NCBI GenBank assembly: GCA_030522415.1
Contig: CM060109.1
Location: 963,001-1,027,000, forward strand
DNA from: Channallabes apus
Taxonomy: Eukaryota; Chordata; Actinopteri; Siluriformes; Clariidae
Length of the DNA: 64,000 nt
Reading direction: 5' to 3'
Of the stretch, positions 32,975 through 44,191 are shown one piece after another. A model generated the notes under the pieces. It was given only the letters and a program-made list of their open reading frames with translations. It made no database searches and was not told the origin of the DNA. Each line of letters begins with the position of its first letter. Within the stretch, counting starts at the first letter, position 1. A program made the position numbers and the translations under genes.

Positions 32975-33290
32975 TCAATTAAACAGAAGTTTTACATGAA
33001 AAGATGTATCCCATGGTGATGGAAAAGATGTTACTGTGTTTCAAAAGGGCCAAATTATTGCCATACATCAAGCGAAGACAATAACTGAGGTGATAAAGCT
33101 GAAATGACTGGAATTAGGTTACGAAGTGTCCAACACATTATTAAACCCTGGAAGCATAGTGAGGAACCCTTAACTTTACAGAAGACATATTGCGAGAAAA
33201 CATCCTGAATGAGAGTTAGGGGAGATCACTTAAACACTTGTTGAAGTTGAATGGTAAAAAAAATGTCCAGTAGAAATCAGAGCTGTGTTC
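32975..33290 (+). pseudogene. Tc1-like transposon, left part (helix-turn-helix remnant)
   Basis: TVFQKGQIIAIHQAKTITE resembles the start of Tc1 transposases, and LRSVQHIIKPWKHSE the second helix-turn-helix. It is frame-broken. It is followed by an insert at 33300-34130, and the DDE part continues at 34190. Confidence 0.6.
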
Positions 33291-33299
33291 AATAGTGAA

Positions 33300-34130
33300 A
33301 GTAAGAGCATTTCCGTTCTTTTTTTTTTAGAACAATTGAGCCCAATGTCTGATTATTTTGAACAATCAGAATACAATCGTTATTGGGAACCATTCCTGAG
33401 TCCGCTAAAAGAGGGGTTCATGCTTCCACGTGCAGGTGTACACTTAAACAAAGCACGGGGCTATTGCTCGGTGTGGGCCATCCGTGTGGGTGCACACTTA
33501 AACAAAACACGGTCGGAGTCTAGGCTCCGGGCATCAACGGTGGGTAACCTAAGTTTGTTGAAGCTGGGGTTAGAGGGCGTAATAAAATAACGTAATAGGT
33601 CTAATAACATCTAGAAGGACACTCCTATGTTGGCTCCGGTATATTACTAGTGGGTGAGGAGAGTAAGTCCGGTCCAGCTCGGTGTGTGCCCTACGTGCGG
33701 GGTGCACACTTAAATGACAGCACGACCAAATTTCCCGCGTCGAGATAGGGTAGAGAGCCGCTTTGGCTGGCCTCCCCTTCCCTTGGCTAGGGGGCACCTT
33801 TGTGCGCAGGTGTCGCCGAACTGACTAGCACGCGGACAAGGTCGGATGGCGGTCCCTTTGTTAGGTAGTCGGCGTTTGATGTAGGCCGGAGGGCTAGGGA
33901 CACGTGGGATCTCGTGTCGCGTTGCGGCTCTTATGATGGATGATTACGGCCCATCACTCGATGGCAGGCTACCTGACGGGCAGGTAAACCCGGAAATGGC
34001 CCTACGGGGCCTTACGGGGTTCACGGTGTTATCACAGCCCTAGCTGATATCTTGTAGAAGGAAAGCACTTAACATTTTTCCCAAAATATCAATAATAAAA
34101 GGCATAGCATGAAAGTTAACTTCCTTTTCG
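33300..34130. mobile_element. CpG-rich insert of unknown class in a Tc1 remnant, with three related hairpins
   Basis: The insert is GC- and CpG-rich against an AT-rich background and splits the Tc1 sequence. Three hairpins share the loop word GGTGYACACTTAAA: 33429-33457, 33483-33511 and 33694-33724. An AATAAAATAA word follows at about 33580. There is no convincing frame. It could be a solo LTR or a structured non-coding retroposon. Boundaries are approximate. Confidence 0.5.
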
Positions 34131-34189
34131 TATGCTATTCATTCTTGAGGAGGGTACGAATCAATCATGTTAAAATGCCTTAATAGGAT

Positions 34190-34560
34190 TTCCACACACA
34201 GGATTGGGACCAAACAACTGTGTGTTCATAATGAAACCACTTGTTAGTGAGACTCATCAGAATGGAAAAAGGTCATGTGATCTGACGAGTCTTGACTGAT
34301 ACTATTCCGGAGTGATGGGCGTGTCAGGTTAAGAAGGGAAGCGCATGTAGCGATGCACCCATCATGCATAGTGTCCACTGTACAAGCCTCTGGAGACAGT
34401 GTTATGATCTGGGGTTACTTCAATTGCTCAGGTCTAGACTCAGCAACGTTATGGGGCAATAAAATGAAGTCAGCTGATGACTTAAATGTACTGAATCACC
34501 AGGTTATCATATCTATGGAGGTTTAATTCCTTGATGGCACAAGTTATATGGGACAGTACA
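34190..34560 (+). pseudogene. Tc1-like transposon, DDE part
   Basis: The plus-strand reading gives RMEKGHVI, then APIMHSVHCTS, and RQCYDLGLLQLLRSRLSN in a shifted frame. It corresponds to the same segment as the remnant at 30240-30640 but in the opposite direction. It has many breaks. Confidence 0.7.
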
Positions 34561-35828
34561 GAGATCTGTTCTTGAAAAACCTCCTGTCTTGCACATTTTA
34601 GTTTCATGTGTTTCCTTAAGAAATTTTGTAGTGAAAGTAAACTAATCATAACAGATTAACACACCAATGCAGTGCATTGCAGACATTAATTCCATGGTGA
34701 ATTAATTCACCAGTCAGCAATCAGTAATGAGTTATAGATGTTTGACTAAATTGCCAGCTGAGGGGTTGTGATAAATTTTCTTATTGCATAGTAATTTATA
34801 ATTTACCCCTCAGATTTAACTTCCTGCTAGAATTCATTATTGTGGAAATATTAATTACAGTATGAGCTTGGAAATTATTAGGATTTAAATTCTGCCAAGC
34901 TATTTAAATAAAGTTTTAATGCCCTTTAGTGTAATTCTAATAAAATACAATTACATGTACACTTAGAAATGTTAGTATATCAGCTACCATATGTTATCAT
35001 TAATATGCAATGTTTTTCTACTTTTCTGCCCAGATGGACACAACCTTCATACTAAAGCTCTTCTTTTTCTTTCAGCTGATAAATATTTCTATTTATAACC
35101 TGAGGAAGGTTTCCTGCTGTCAGCTGCACATTTATCATGAATCAGTGAACAGCAAACACACACCATCCTGCAGCTGAAACAAACACAAGGTACAATTTTC
35201 TGTAGAACTTACTTCCAAGACTAAATCATGCATTTGGTTTCTTTACAATCGAACACCGTATTTCTTATTATTAATAATAATAATAAGTGAAGAATGAAAT
35301 GAGCAGGTGTGCTATTATAGGAAAATAATCAACCTGTAGTTGTATCTGTAATGATGAGCTATTATTATAATGCTTCAGGATAAAGCTATGATCTAATTAG
35401 ATACTTCATTAGGTTCAGCACAGAAAGAGTTCATGTGGACGAGAGTGAGAGTAGTGAATACGTCAAAGGTTTAAACACTGTGTATCGATTGTGATGGTGT
35501 GAAGAATCAAAGAACAGCGAGTTGGTCATCAAGCAAAGTGTCAGATCAGAGCTGTAAAATCCTGTGAAGAACCACCTCAGGGGGAATGTGAGTCTGAGTC
35601 ACTGCACAGCGAGATTCATGCTGACATTAAAGGCTTGGGTATAAAACACAACAGAGCGAACTTTAATTAGAACAGGAGACGAGTCGGATATCTCAGACTG
35701 CTTTACATGTAGAGGAGCAAAAGGTTAAATACAGTGATAAAGCAAAGAAAATGATCCATGAACACAACTGAATCATTTAGAAATTGACAACGTTATCAAC
35801 TATCATTGCTGAATTATTCATGAATTAA
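34561..35828. other. No feature recognised
   Basis: Unique-looking AT-rich sequence without a supported gene. It forms the left flank of large element copy 2. Confidence 0.5.
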
Positions 35829-35999
35829 TACAGATGTCGCCTTTAAGACTGCGCGTGTTTTCCCGCGAGAGGCCGCAATTTAGCGCGCGTCGTGCCGCGA
35901 CTTTCAGGAATTTCAGGAACATTCAGGAATTAAAAATAAATGTGTTGTGCTTCACTGAATATCTGCCAGATGGCGCATGGAAGGACTTTATCTAAAAGC

Positions 36000-36415
36000 C
36001 GGACCAAGTACAAATGAATTGTGTATAAGGTTAACCGTTAACCTAAAACAATATTGTTTCCAATGCTGTAGCAAACATGAATTTTATTTTGTTTTACAAC
36101 AGATATTTCATAATGAACGTGTGTAAATGTGCTTCATGTTATTTTCATAATGATAAAATGAGATGCCCAAATTCGTGCTTTAAAAGTTTCTTATATAGTT
36201 TTTGAAATGTCTTAACAGGTACAAAATAATGAAAGACATGGCCATGCCGCGGTTTAAATGGTCTTGAAATTAATTTAATTTCCTGATAGTAGGCTATCTG
36301 ATAGTGTTAACTATGCGAATATCCTGATTCGTGAATATGCCAACATGTCTTATTTAAAACGTAAAAATGAGTCGCCATCATCAGAAGACATGAACTAACA
36401 ATGTGTATGTGTTTG
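36000..36415 (+). repeat. Left interior block, repeated at 41665-41790
   Basis: 36226-36410 (AATGAAAGACATGGCCATGC, TAGTAGGCTATCTGATAGTG, AGAAGACATGAA) recurs at 41672-41790 with a 55-bp deletion. Element A lies between the two. Confidence 0.85.
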
Positions 36416-36647
36416 TACAGTGGGAGCCACGCCAAATAGCCGCGACAGTGTGGCTGAAGTGTGAATGGCGTGTGAATGGCCTTTGCACGCCGTAATCCCC
36501 CCTCCCTTTTCTGGCTGAAAGGCGTGTCAAGATTTCACAGTAAACACGCCCATTCAAGCCCAATTTATTCATTTACCTGGTGCCACCACTAGATGGCGCT
36601 TCGTTCTCAAGAACACGTTAAAACAAGCCAGCTGCGCTGAGTTGCAA

Positions 36648-36738
36648 TCACGTGATTTTAACAACCAGCCTCCACCCCCGCCGAACTGACGCTACTAAAC
36701 TACAGAGATGAAGATGGCGGTTTAACGGACTATTCGTG
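36648..36738 (+). promoter_or_regulatory. Putative promoter and first exon in element A
   Basis: E-box TCACGTGA at 36648-36655, and AAGATGGCGG at 36711-36720 (a YY1/initiator-like word often at start sites). A tiny ATG-initiated frame of five codons is followed by the donor TCGTG/GTAAGTG at 36738/36739. All features recur in element B at 57000-57117. Confidence 0.55.
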
Positions 36739-36834
36739 GTAAGTGATGTTTTATTTTATAAAATGTGTTCGGGGTAGTTTACAGTATATTTCCCAGTTTA
36801 GTTTTTTATTGGCCATTTTAAATATCACTGCCAG

Positions 36835-37040
36835 CACCAGCAGCGGTCAGATGTGACTTTAGAGAACTTAATGATCTGTTTACCAAGTCTGGAGTTAATA
36901 TTACAGCTTACTGTCAGTGTCACACACTCACAATGTCACTCCACTTTAACTCAAAAACATGCTCAAGCTTCGACAATACTATTAATGTCCCTATTACAAG
37001 AGCTGCACTACCCGATGAAGAGTGTTTGTGTTCTCTGTAA
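36835..37040 (+). CDS. Exon-like open segment in element A, Cys-rich, function unknown
   Basis: An acceptor-like CACTGCCAG at 36834 opens a frame reading VRCDFRELNDLFTKSGVNIT, then AYCQCHTLTM, NSKTCSSFDNTINVPI and ALPDEECLCSL to a stop at 37038-37040. Six Cys in about 62 residues, with CQC and CLC, suggest an extracellular-type fold. I do not recognise the family. The element B copy has only about five amino-acid changes here and no break. A possible donor (GTAAATAC) overlaps the stop, so the frame could also be spliced on. It is probably a captured gene piece or the element's own gene. Confidence 0.45.
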
Positions 37041-37678
37041 ATACTGAGAGAATCTCACCGCGTGTTGTCTGGATAAATATAGCGGTTATTTATTCTCTGG
37101 TTAAGAGTTAATCTGCAGGTTATTTCTGTGACTGTAATATAATGTGATGCAGTTGATGAGGGACACAGACTGAGGGGAGCTGTACAGGAGCTAGTAACGC
37201 TCATAACCCGGTTTATATTTTATATACTTTGTCCGGGACTTTCCGCGGTAGCGCGAGCGCTTAGTTAACGAGCTGAATAACAACACAGAAGTGTTTATCA
37301 GTTAAGGAGGAGGAGGGGGAGGTGTGGGGGTGTGTGTGTGAGGGGCTTCAGTAAGTTATAGTTTGGCTTCAGGGATGAACTAATGCTCATATACGAGTGT
37401 TATATGGCTTAACTTATTTGTATGAGAAGCGCATTAAGTAAATTCTCGCTTAATTTAATGCAGACGATAATGCAGACAGTCACTGGTTAACACTAACACT
37501 GTTCACTGGTTAACATTAGCACAGGCAGATTATTTACATTACAGAATCCCCAAAACAGTATTTTACACACTCTGTGGTAAATAGGTTTATTAATATATAT
37601 TATTTTTATTAGAACTATATGTTCTGTGAAGTTTATTTATCTTTGTCTTGACTAAATTCTCCTGTTGTCTTTAAGCAG

Positions 37679-37777
37679 AGCTCCGCTGTGGAGGATTGGG
37701 GGGTCAGACGGCTGACGGCTGGACTTTTGGAGCTACAGGACTGGAGGAGCCTGAACAAGCTGTTGAGGGAGCTGTAG
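37679..37777 (+). CDS. Terminal exon-like segment in element A
   Basis: A pyrimidine-rich acceptor (CCTGTTGTCTTTAAGCAG) at 37678 is followed by a 32-codon frame, SSAVEDWGVRRLTAGLLELQ and then DWRSLNKLLREL, and a stop. It looks like a short amphipathic helix. Element B keeps it with two changes. A 3' untranslated part and AATAAA at 38078-38083 follow. How it joins the exon at 36835 is unclear, since phases do not match simply. Confidence 0.45.
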   Translation, partial: SSAVEDWGVRRLTAGLLELQDWRSLNKLLREL

Positions 37778-38077
37778 GAGGGATGACGTCACAGTCCGAC
37801 AGCTTTAGAATGATGTTTGGTCAGGTCTACTGTATATTCTGAACATAGAACTGCAAAATGTCTGATACAGTACTTTGGGGGAAACAAAGACTTAAACTGT
37901 TCCATGTTTAATAGTTTTGATATTTGAAAAATTAATATTTTAATGTAAAAGGACTATAGATAGAGACTTATAAGCAGCTGGTGTATCCGGGTAGTTTAAT
38001 GAACTTTAAGCAAAAAGACAACATGTATTCATCTGTTTTATATAAATTACTGTTTTAACTTTGACTAGTTTTGGAAG

Positions 38078-38083
38078 AATAAA
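38078..38083 (+). terminator. Poly(A) signal AATAAA in element A
   Basis: It lies about 300 bp after the terminal exon stop and is followed by TG-rich TCATGTTTTGCGTG. It is conserved in element B at about 58530. Confidence 0.5.
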
Positions 38084-38882
38084 TTGAATTGTTAAAGTCA
38101 TGTTTTGCGTGTTTTAATTTTGGGGGATTGTTTGGGTATTTAAAAATTGTTTAGTTGAACCAACAACTTCAATGGGCAAAAAATGGGACACAACTTTGTT
38201 TTAAATAGTCAAAGAGTTTGGCTGAAAATAATAATAATTATTGATCATAGAAACAAATGAAACCAGTTAAACACTTGATTATATGTATTTGTGATTGTGA
38301 CCCATAATAATTTTTTCTCAGTATAAATAAATGTTTTGGGTTTTAAGAACTCCAAAAGAGCAACGACAAACTTGGTATTCTCCATTGAGGTTTCTCACCT
38401 TCCACTCCTGAGTAGGACATGGTGTTAATTGCTCTGTGTGTGTGTGTTTTTGGCGGGGGGATGGGTGTGTGTGTGTGTGTTTTCGGCTGTTCAGCAGTTC
38501 TAAACACAAGCACAGTTTTTGTCCTTAACTAAAATACTTCAATACGTTAATAATGAATTAATTTTGTTGAATAAGGTAATAAGCGATGTTTAAACCAAAC
38601 CAGTAAGTTAAGTAAGTGTTCCATACATTAAAGTGTATAACCAAGTGCCCTAGCAAACACAGTTACAGTACAGTTTACAGTACAAACAGTGTGTGCATTG
38701 GGGGGATTGGAAGGTGAGTGAGAATACTCATTTACAAGACAAAAGACGGTCAGAGGCAGGGACGTTCTAGACCAGACAACACGGGGTGGGGGGAGGGGCG
38801 CATCATGTTCGAGCACTGTTTTTACCTGGCCTTACTGTATAGTAACAGTATTGTATTTGCTGAATTGTGTTGAGGCACGCAA

Positions 38883-38919
38883 ACCCCCTGACCACAATAT
38901 GGTGGCAATCCCTCAGGGG
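38883..38919 (+). other. Conserved hairpin (element A)
   Basis: Perfect 8-bp outer stem CCCCCTGA/TCAGGGGG with inner CCAC/GTGG. Same as at 15773 and 59455. Confidence 0.7.
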
Positions 38920-39524
38920 GAAACTAAAAAATAAATATATATATATATAATTATATAATATCCTTAATCCAGATTTTATCAATCAATGACATAACATTTA
39001 TCTAAGCTGGATGGTCAAATTCTCAAAAACGTTTAACCTAAAGTAAGACGTAACACACTATAACTAAAATATTTACAAAACTGAAAGGTTGTCTTATGAA
39101 TAATAAAAAATACAAACTAAATTAAAACAGATGGGCTGTTGAACAGATCATATGTTTTATGTTTTCTGATTATAAATGATATATGGGTTGATTTTAGAAA
39201 GGCTAAATGAAATAGCTAGTTTTGGTCATGTCAGTCCAGTAACTATACTATGTAAAAGTAATTATAATATGAATTAATTAAGGGCAGGACCTAACCTAAT
39301 GTTAATAATTTACACCATGATAACATTAGTATTCATGTTTTTGTATATATTTTTAAATGTTCAAATGAACGTTTCAGAGTATATAATTTGTCGTGTCATC
39401 TGTGATTGAGACCCATGAGTTAAATTGAAATATTTTTTATAGGTAGTAAGCCAGGTTTTAGTAACCTTGGATAAATCAGCATGAAAGCCCTCTCTCGCGC
39501 ACGCGCTCTCACTCTGTCTCTCGC

Positions 39525-39575
39525 ACTCACACACACACACACACACACTGTACACACACAGACACACACAAATAA
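39525..39575. repeat. (CA)n microsatellite
   Basis: CA tract in element A. The element B counterpart (60225-60298) is about 28 bp longer. Confidence 0.95.
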
Positions 39576-39982
39576 TACATGAAATCGCGTAAAACCAAAT
39601 GAAACTAGGGTAAAAAATATGAGCAGTAAAATACAGTAGTATCCTGTAGGTGATTCCTGTCCTGTGATAACAGGCACTAACACTCTAGAACTATTTATTT
39701 CTGTTAGTTTTGTTTTCAAGTGTGAATGGTTATGGGGATTAAATCTGTCTCTGCTGCTGCATCTATACACCGTTGTGATAAGTGATTGATGCCCCATCAG
39801 ATCTTTGATGTGGGACGTTATGCTGGTTGAATGACTAAAGACACACTGATCCGTGTGGACAGATATTTGTTCCAGATATTATGCGCCATTAATCAATTTG
39901 TTATGCCAATTTGACTTTCAGCGAAAACATCAAAAATATAACGAAAACAAACCCAAGCAGAAGTCAAATTTTAAGTTTTACT

Positions 39983-40126
39983 TTCAAATTAAAATTTTAT
40001 TTTTCACATACACAGCGCGATATGCAGTAAAATGCTTTGGGTGCTTTAGGTGAGGCTCGAACTCGGCATTTCTTCACCTGGACTGCTTTATAAGTATCAC
40101 GCGCTAACCGATTGCGCCACGGGAGC
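39983..40126 (-). mobile_element. tRNA-Ile(UAU)-derived SINE in element A
   Basis: The minus strand reads GTGGCGCAATCGGTTAGCGC (D arm, box A), ACTTATA with anticodon TAT, an intron-like insert of about 18 bases, AATGCCGAG, and GTTCGAGCCTCACC (T arm, box B). The acceptor arm has mismatches and part of the variable/T region is missing, so it is not a working tRNA. A tail follows: AAAGCATTTTACTGCATATC, then GTGTATGTG and AATAAAATTT. Confidence 0.78.
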
Positions 40127-41250
40127 CACACGGAAGATGGTCTTGTCAGAGTATCCTCTCTCTCGTGCACACACACACACACACACACACATGAAATTGC
40201 GTAAAACCCAACGAAATATAAGCAGTAAAAAAAAAATCAGTTAGTATAACAGGCGCTAACCCTCTGGAACTTTTTTACTATTGTTTCCAAGTGTTTATGG
40301 GGATTTAATCTGTCTCTGCTGCCGCATCCATTCACAGTTGTGATAAATGATTAATTAGTGATTTTTTGACGTGGGAGCATTATGCATGATTAAATGACTA
40401 AAGAAATACTGATCCATATGGGCAGATATTTGTTCCAGGTTGCATGCGGCATTAATTCCCTTTCTTATGCCACTTGTTGACTATCAGTGGAAAAAAAACA
40501 TCATCAAAAATATAACGAAAACAAACCCAAGCAGACGTTACATGTTGAGCTTTACTTTGCAGCAAAATATTATCTATCAGTATATTAAATGGAACTAGGT
40601 AAAATACACAGTAATGTAAAATACTGTACATAGCCTGCGTTTTTATTCCGTACCTACAATGATCGGTATAGACAAATTACAGCCGCTACCGTGTCTTTAA
40701 GGATCTTTTCAGGATGTCTTAAAAAATATTTCACTAACTAATTTTATTAATTCATTATTAAATAATAAATAGCATAATCATCATGGGTTGTGTATTGAGT
40801 GATTTAACACATCTGTTTTATTAATCGGTTTGTTGTTGTTGTTTTTTCATCTATTTATGAAACTATGTTGACAATGCAAGAACTGTCTGTATATTAAAGA
40901 TACGGTATTGGGTTTCCTGAACACTGCAGTTAACTGTGCCAGTCAATGCTCCATCTGGCGGAATTATACGGCATTGCAACCATCTTTTTAGAAAGCGCAT
41001 GGGGGCGTTTATGGGGCGGGGCATCGTTAACTCCGTCATCGCGGGGGATCACATTCCATGCACGAAGCCTGCATTAACCCTTCATGGACCTGCCACGGAG
41101 CCGTCATGCTCCAGGCGGCTGTTTGACGTGGCTCCCACTGTATGTGCATATATTATATAAGTATGTGTTTGTGTGCGTGTCTCATATGTAACATTCGTAT
41201 AAAATGCAATTCATGATAAGTTTATGTTGTTAAAGTATTTGTGGATATGT

Positions 41251-41670
41251 ATGTAACGATTCGGCTCGCGCGAGGGGCGGAGCTGCGCATAAACTGTTCA
41301 GAATGGGCCGGGTCGTGATACCGCGACACTCCGTGTGATCATTCGGTCGCAACAGTAAACGGTGTCAGTGCCAAAGACAAAGCGCGCTGGAGAAGACACG
41401 AGCAAAGCCCAAGCCTCTGTCTGTCTAAGACACCGCAAAGAGAGTAAAGGAGAGCAACACGCATCTGTTTAGCGCGCGCTCTCGGGTTAAAGTGCACAAA
41501 GCACAAACTCTACTCTCTCTCTTCCTATAAATCCTCAGTAAAACCATAAGTCCCGAGAGCATCTTTAGTTTTTTGTTTTAGTTTCCAGAATCCCGTCCGT
41601 TCTCGCATAGACGACGCAACTCTGGTTATTTTGTGTTTTCAGTTTTCTTTTGAAAAAAGATTCATTACAA
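41251..41670 (+). repeat. Possible solo LTR (uncertain)
   Basis: It starts TGTAACGATTCGG and ends TTCATTACA, is GC-rich in its first half, and has a TATAAAT word at 41526. The right boundary coincides with the start of the repeated block at 41672. I find no 5-bp target duplication. Confidence 0.35.
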
Positions 41671-41788
41671 AACAATGAAAGACATGACAATGCCTCGGTT
41701 TAAATGGTCTTGAAATTAATTTAATTTCCTGATAGTAGGCTATCTGATTGTGTTAACTATGTGTCGCCATTATCAGAAGACATGAATG

Positions 41789-41791
<3 letters not shown>

Positions 41792-41856
<65 letters not shown>

Positions 41857-41868
41857 GTGTGTGTGTGT
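41792..41868. repeat. (TA)n(GT)n microsatellite
   Basis: About 60 bp of TA, then GT. Confidence 0.97.
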
Positions 41869-42469
41869 GCAGGGCCATGCAGAGATGTTTAAAGAGGCGG
41901 GTGCTCAAAGTTAAAAAAGATAGAACATGCTGAATAACAACAACTCACATTCATAACGAATCTAATATGGAATTGCATCATACTGTATGACTGTCATCAG
42001 TTCTGGACAATGCAAAGCAAATGTAGCTTATGTTTTACCTGATGGCGTACAATGTTGCTGTTCATTATTATATTATTAGTAATAATTTACAAGAATCTAT
42101 ACACATAAAACACACAAACATGCACATGCAGTGCTTATTAAATGTTTAAACTGTAGAGATACAATAATTTTACTGCTGTAAAATCAGCATTTTATCTAAT
42201 TTGAAATATAAACCTAATATTGTATCCCCAAGATCTTGTGCATTTGATTGGTTCTTTTCTGTTTATCTCTGCTGGACCCTCCCACTTGGGCACTCGCTTT
42301 GCAGAACATCTTTTTGCTGTGGAGGAGAGAGGTCGAGTTTGGATCCAATCCAATTCTCCCGGTTGGAAGTGCGCTGCTTCCCCCCGGGTATTGTGACATC
42401 TGGCTTGTCTGGATCTCCGGTGTTCTGCTCTTTGTTGGCCCTCCTCCATGATACGTCTTTGTCGGGGTG

Positions 42470-42723
42470 ATGATGGATGTCCTGTCTTGTGTCGGTGGCA
42501 CATGCTGCAAGATTTTGTGTAGTGCCAGACATCTTTCCTCGCAGTTGGCCACCACGCCACCTCTAATAACCTCAGCAGGGTTTTCAGTTGTCCCCAGTGT
42601 CCTCCCAATGGATTGTCGTGATAGTATTGAAGAAAGTTTCTTATTAGCGACTGGGGGACTACTAGCTGAAATTTCTCCCCATGCTGTACTGGTACCCGGC
42701 GATACAGCATGCCCTGATGACAT
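42470..42723 (-). pseudogene. Gypsy integrase zinc-binding region fragment
   Basis: LVVPQSLIRNFLQYYHDNPL, GGHWGQLKTLLRLLEVAWWP and VWHYTKSCSMCHRHK show the His-His-Cys-Cys zinc site of retroelement integrases (HDNPLGGH and CSMCHRHK). The catalytic core is deleted. The following frame is shifted and encodes low-complexity residues. Confidence 0.85.
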
Positions 42724-42765
42724 TCGAAGGTGACCCTCTGATCTTGTGTGCCTCTTGGGTGATCT

Positions 42766-44117
42766 TTAGAGAGCAGCTTCGTGATAGTCGTTCTGTTGGG
42801 CTTTGATGATCTTGCTCAGGTTGCTCGGAAAGTTGGAGGCCTCTTTAGTGGACGTGATGGGTAGACGTGGGGTGTCAGCTCCTTTCAGCGGCAGGTGTGC
42901 TCGGGGTATGGCATCTGGACCCGGAATAAAGCGGTCCACACCGTCTTTCTCTCCCCTAGCGCCTCTCTCCACCAGTTTTTCCATGGAACTCGCCGCTCCT
43001 CTTAACGCCACTCTCGTGTTGATGTTCTCCCAGGCTCGCCCCACTAGCTCTTCCTCTGTCTTATCCGGGTTCCCCATGAGACAGAGGGCGGGGTGATCAT
43101 TGGCGAAGTCTCCCAGGCATGGCCCCGGCAGCTGTACCGGAGACCTCGGGTTGTCTTCCACTTCGTCGAGGTCGTCTTCCAGTATAAACGCCGCCGTGAA
43201 CGCCTGTTTAAAAGACTGCCAGTCCTTTACCTTGCCTTTCTCCGTCTTCCACCAACTGAGAGCAGGCCCTCGTAGAACTGTGCCGAGGGTTCCCAGCAGC
43301 TCTGGTCGGGTCAGGGGTCTGATCTCCAGGTACTTCTCTGCTTGCTCTATGAAGTTCCAGACCTCCGCTGTCTCTGACGCGTCACAGAAGGCTGGAAACT
43401 CCACGCAGATGGATGGATGAGCGTGAAGAGAAGAAGAAGGGAGTGGGGAGGAGAGCAGAGCCGAGGAGTGTGCGGGAACACCAGTAGGAACGTCGGCGAT
43501 GGCATGAGTGCTTGGTAGCTTTACCTTGGCTGTCGCTGTAGTGGTTGGAGTGCTGAGACGATGATGTGTAGGAGATGGTGTAGGGGTGTAGGCCTGTAAC
43601 CTGTGGGCGTTGGGCGTACAAGTGGGACGCAGTCTCTTCATCCGGTTTTCCCAGATGGCGTCACGTCGCAGAAAACAGTCATCGATGGCTCTCTCCATCT
43701 TTTCGAGAGCCTCCAGGCAGTAGCGCTGCAGCCCTTCCAGGCTCGCGTCCACTGCGTCACGAAGACTGATTTCACGGTTGAGACTGCTGTCCATGGATTG
43801 TCTATAATCCTGCTCAATGGAGCTCACTTTATCAGTAAGCGCCACCACATTCATCTTGCATTGATACAGTTCAGTTCGTAGTGTGTGCACTACCCCATTA
43901 TCAGTCCCATGAACAATATAATCATCATTATTGTCATTATCATGGTTATCAGATATATATATAATGAACTAATCAATGAAGTTAATTCAGTTGTAGGGTT
44001 ACGGTGTGTATCCAAAGCATTCTCTACATCAACCAGCATGTTCTTATCTACTACACAGTCGGCCTTAGCAGCACTACTAGCATTAGCCTTAGCATTAGCA
44101 CTAGCATTAGCGTCCAT
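42766..44117 (-). pseudogene. Gypsy gag
   Basis: It starts at ATG 44117 (MDANASANAKANASSAAKAD), coded by a GCTAATGCTAGT-like simple repeat. A one-base shift near 43895 separates this start from the main frame, which reads MNVVALTDKVSSIEQDYRQ (coiled-coil like), then a Pro/Thr/Ser-rich linker. The gag core follows: FPAFCDASETAEVWNFIEQ, LGTLGTVLRGPALSWWKTEK and WQSFKQAFTAAFI. No zinc knuckle is seen before the jump. Gag would form the particle that packages element RNA. Confidence 0.8.
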
Positions 44118-44169
44118 CTTGTTCAGCCACGTCACACAAAACTGGAAAATATCCCAAAATACAGATTCC

Positions 44170-44188
44170 CCGTACGTACGGGCCACCA
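44170..44188 (-). promoter_or_regulatory. Primer-binding site of the reverse gypsy element
   Basis: On the minus strand, TGGTGGCCCGTACG follows the LTR end TTACA after TAG, the usual place and TGG start for a tRNA-primed site. The tRNA is not assigned. Confidence 0.6.
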
Positions 44189-44191
44189 CTA

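Larger units (their letters stand above)
36418..41140 (+). mobile_element. Element A: 4,723-bp inverted-end element with gene-like unit
   Basis: Left end CAGTGGGAGCCACGCCAAAT and right end, in reverse, CAGTGGGAGCCACGTCAAAC match over about 27 bp. Both ends are flanked by TA (36416-36417, 41141-41142). It holds, in order: a CpG promoter with an E-box and YY1-like site, a splice donor, an exon with a 62-codon open stretch, a terminal exon, a poly(A) signal, a CCCCCTGA hairpin, a tRNA-Ile SINE in reverse and CA tracts. Element B is a close second copy. No transposase frame was recognised. Confidence 0.88.

Noticed and set aside
33400..34060. Ribosomal RNA fragment
   Set aside because: GC-rich character suggested it, but no conserved rRNA words could be placed.
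40042..40126. Functional tRNA-Ile gene
   Set aside because: Acceptor-arm mismatches, a weakened anticodon stem and a missing variable region argue for a SINE head or pseudogene.
41251..41670. 3' LTR of the reverse gypsy element at 42190-44890
   Set aside because: Its sequence does not match the LTR at 44192-44890. Kept only as a possible solo LTR of another family.
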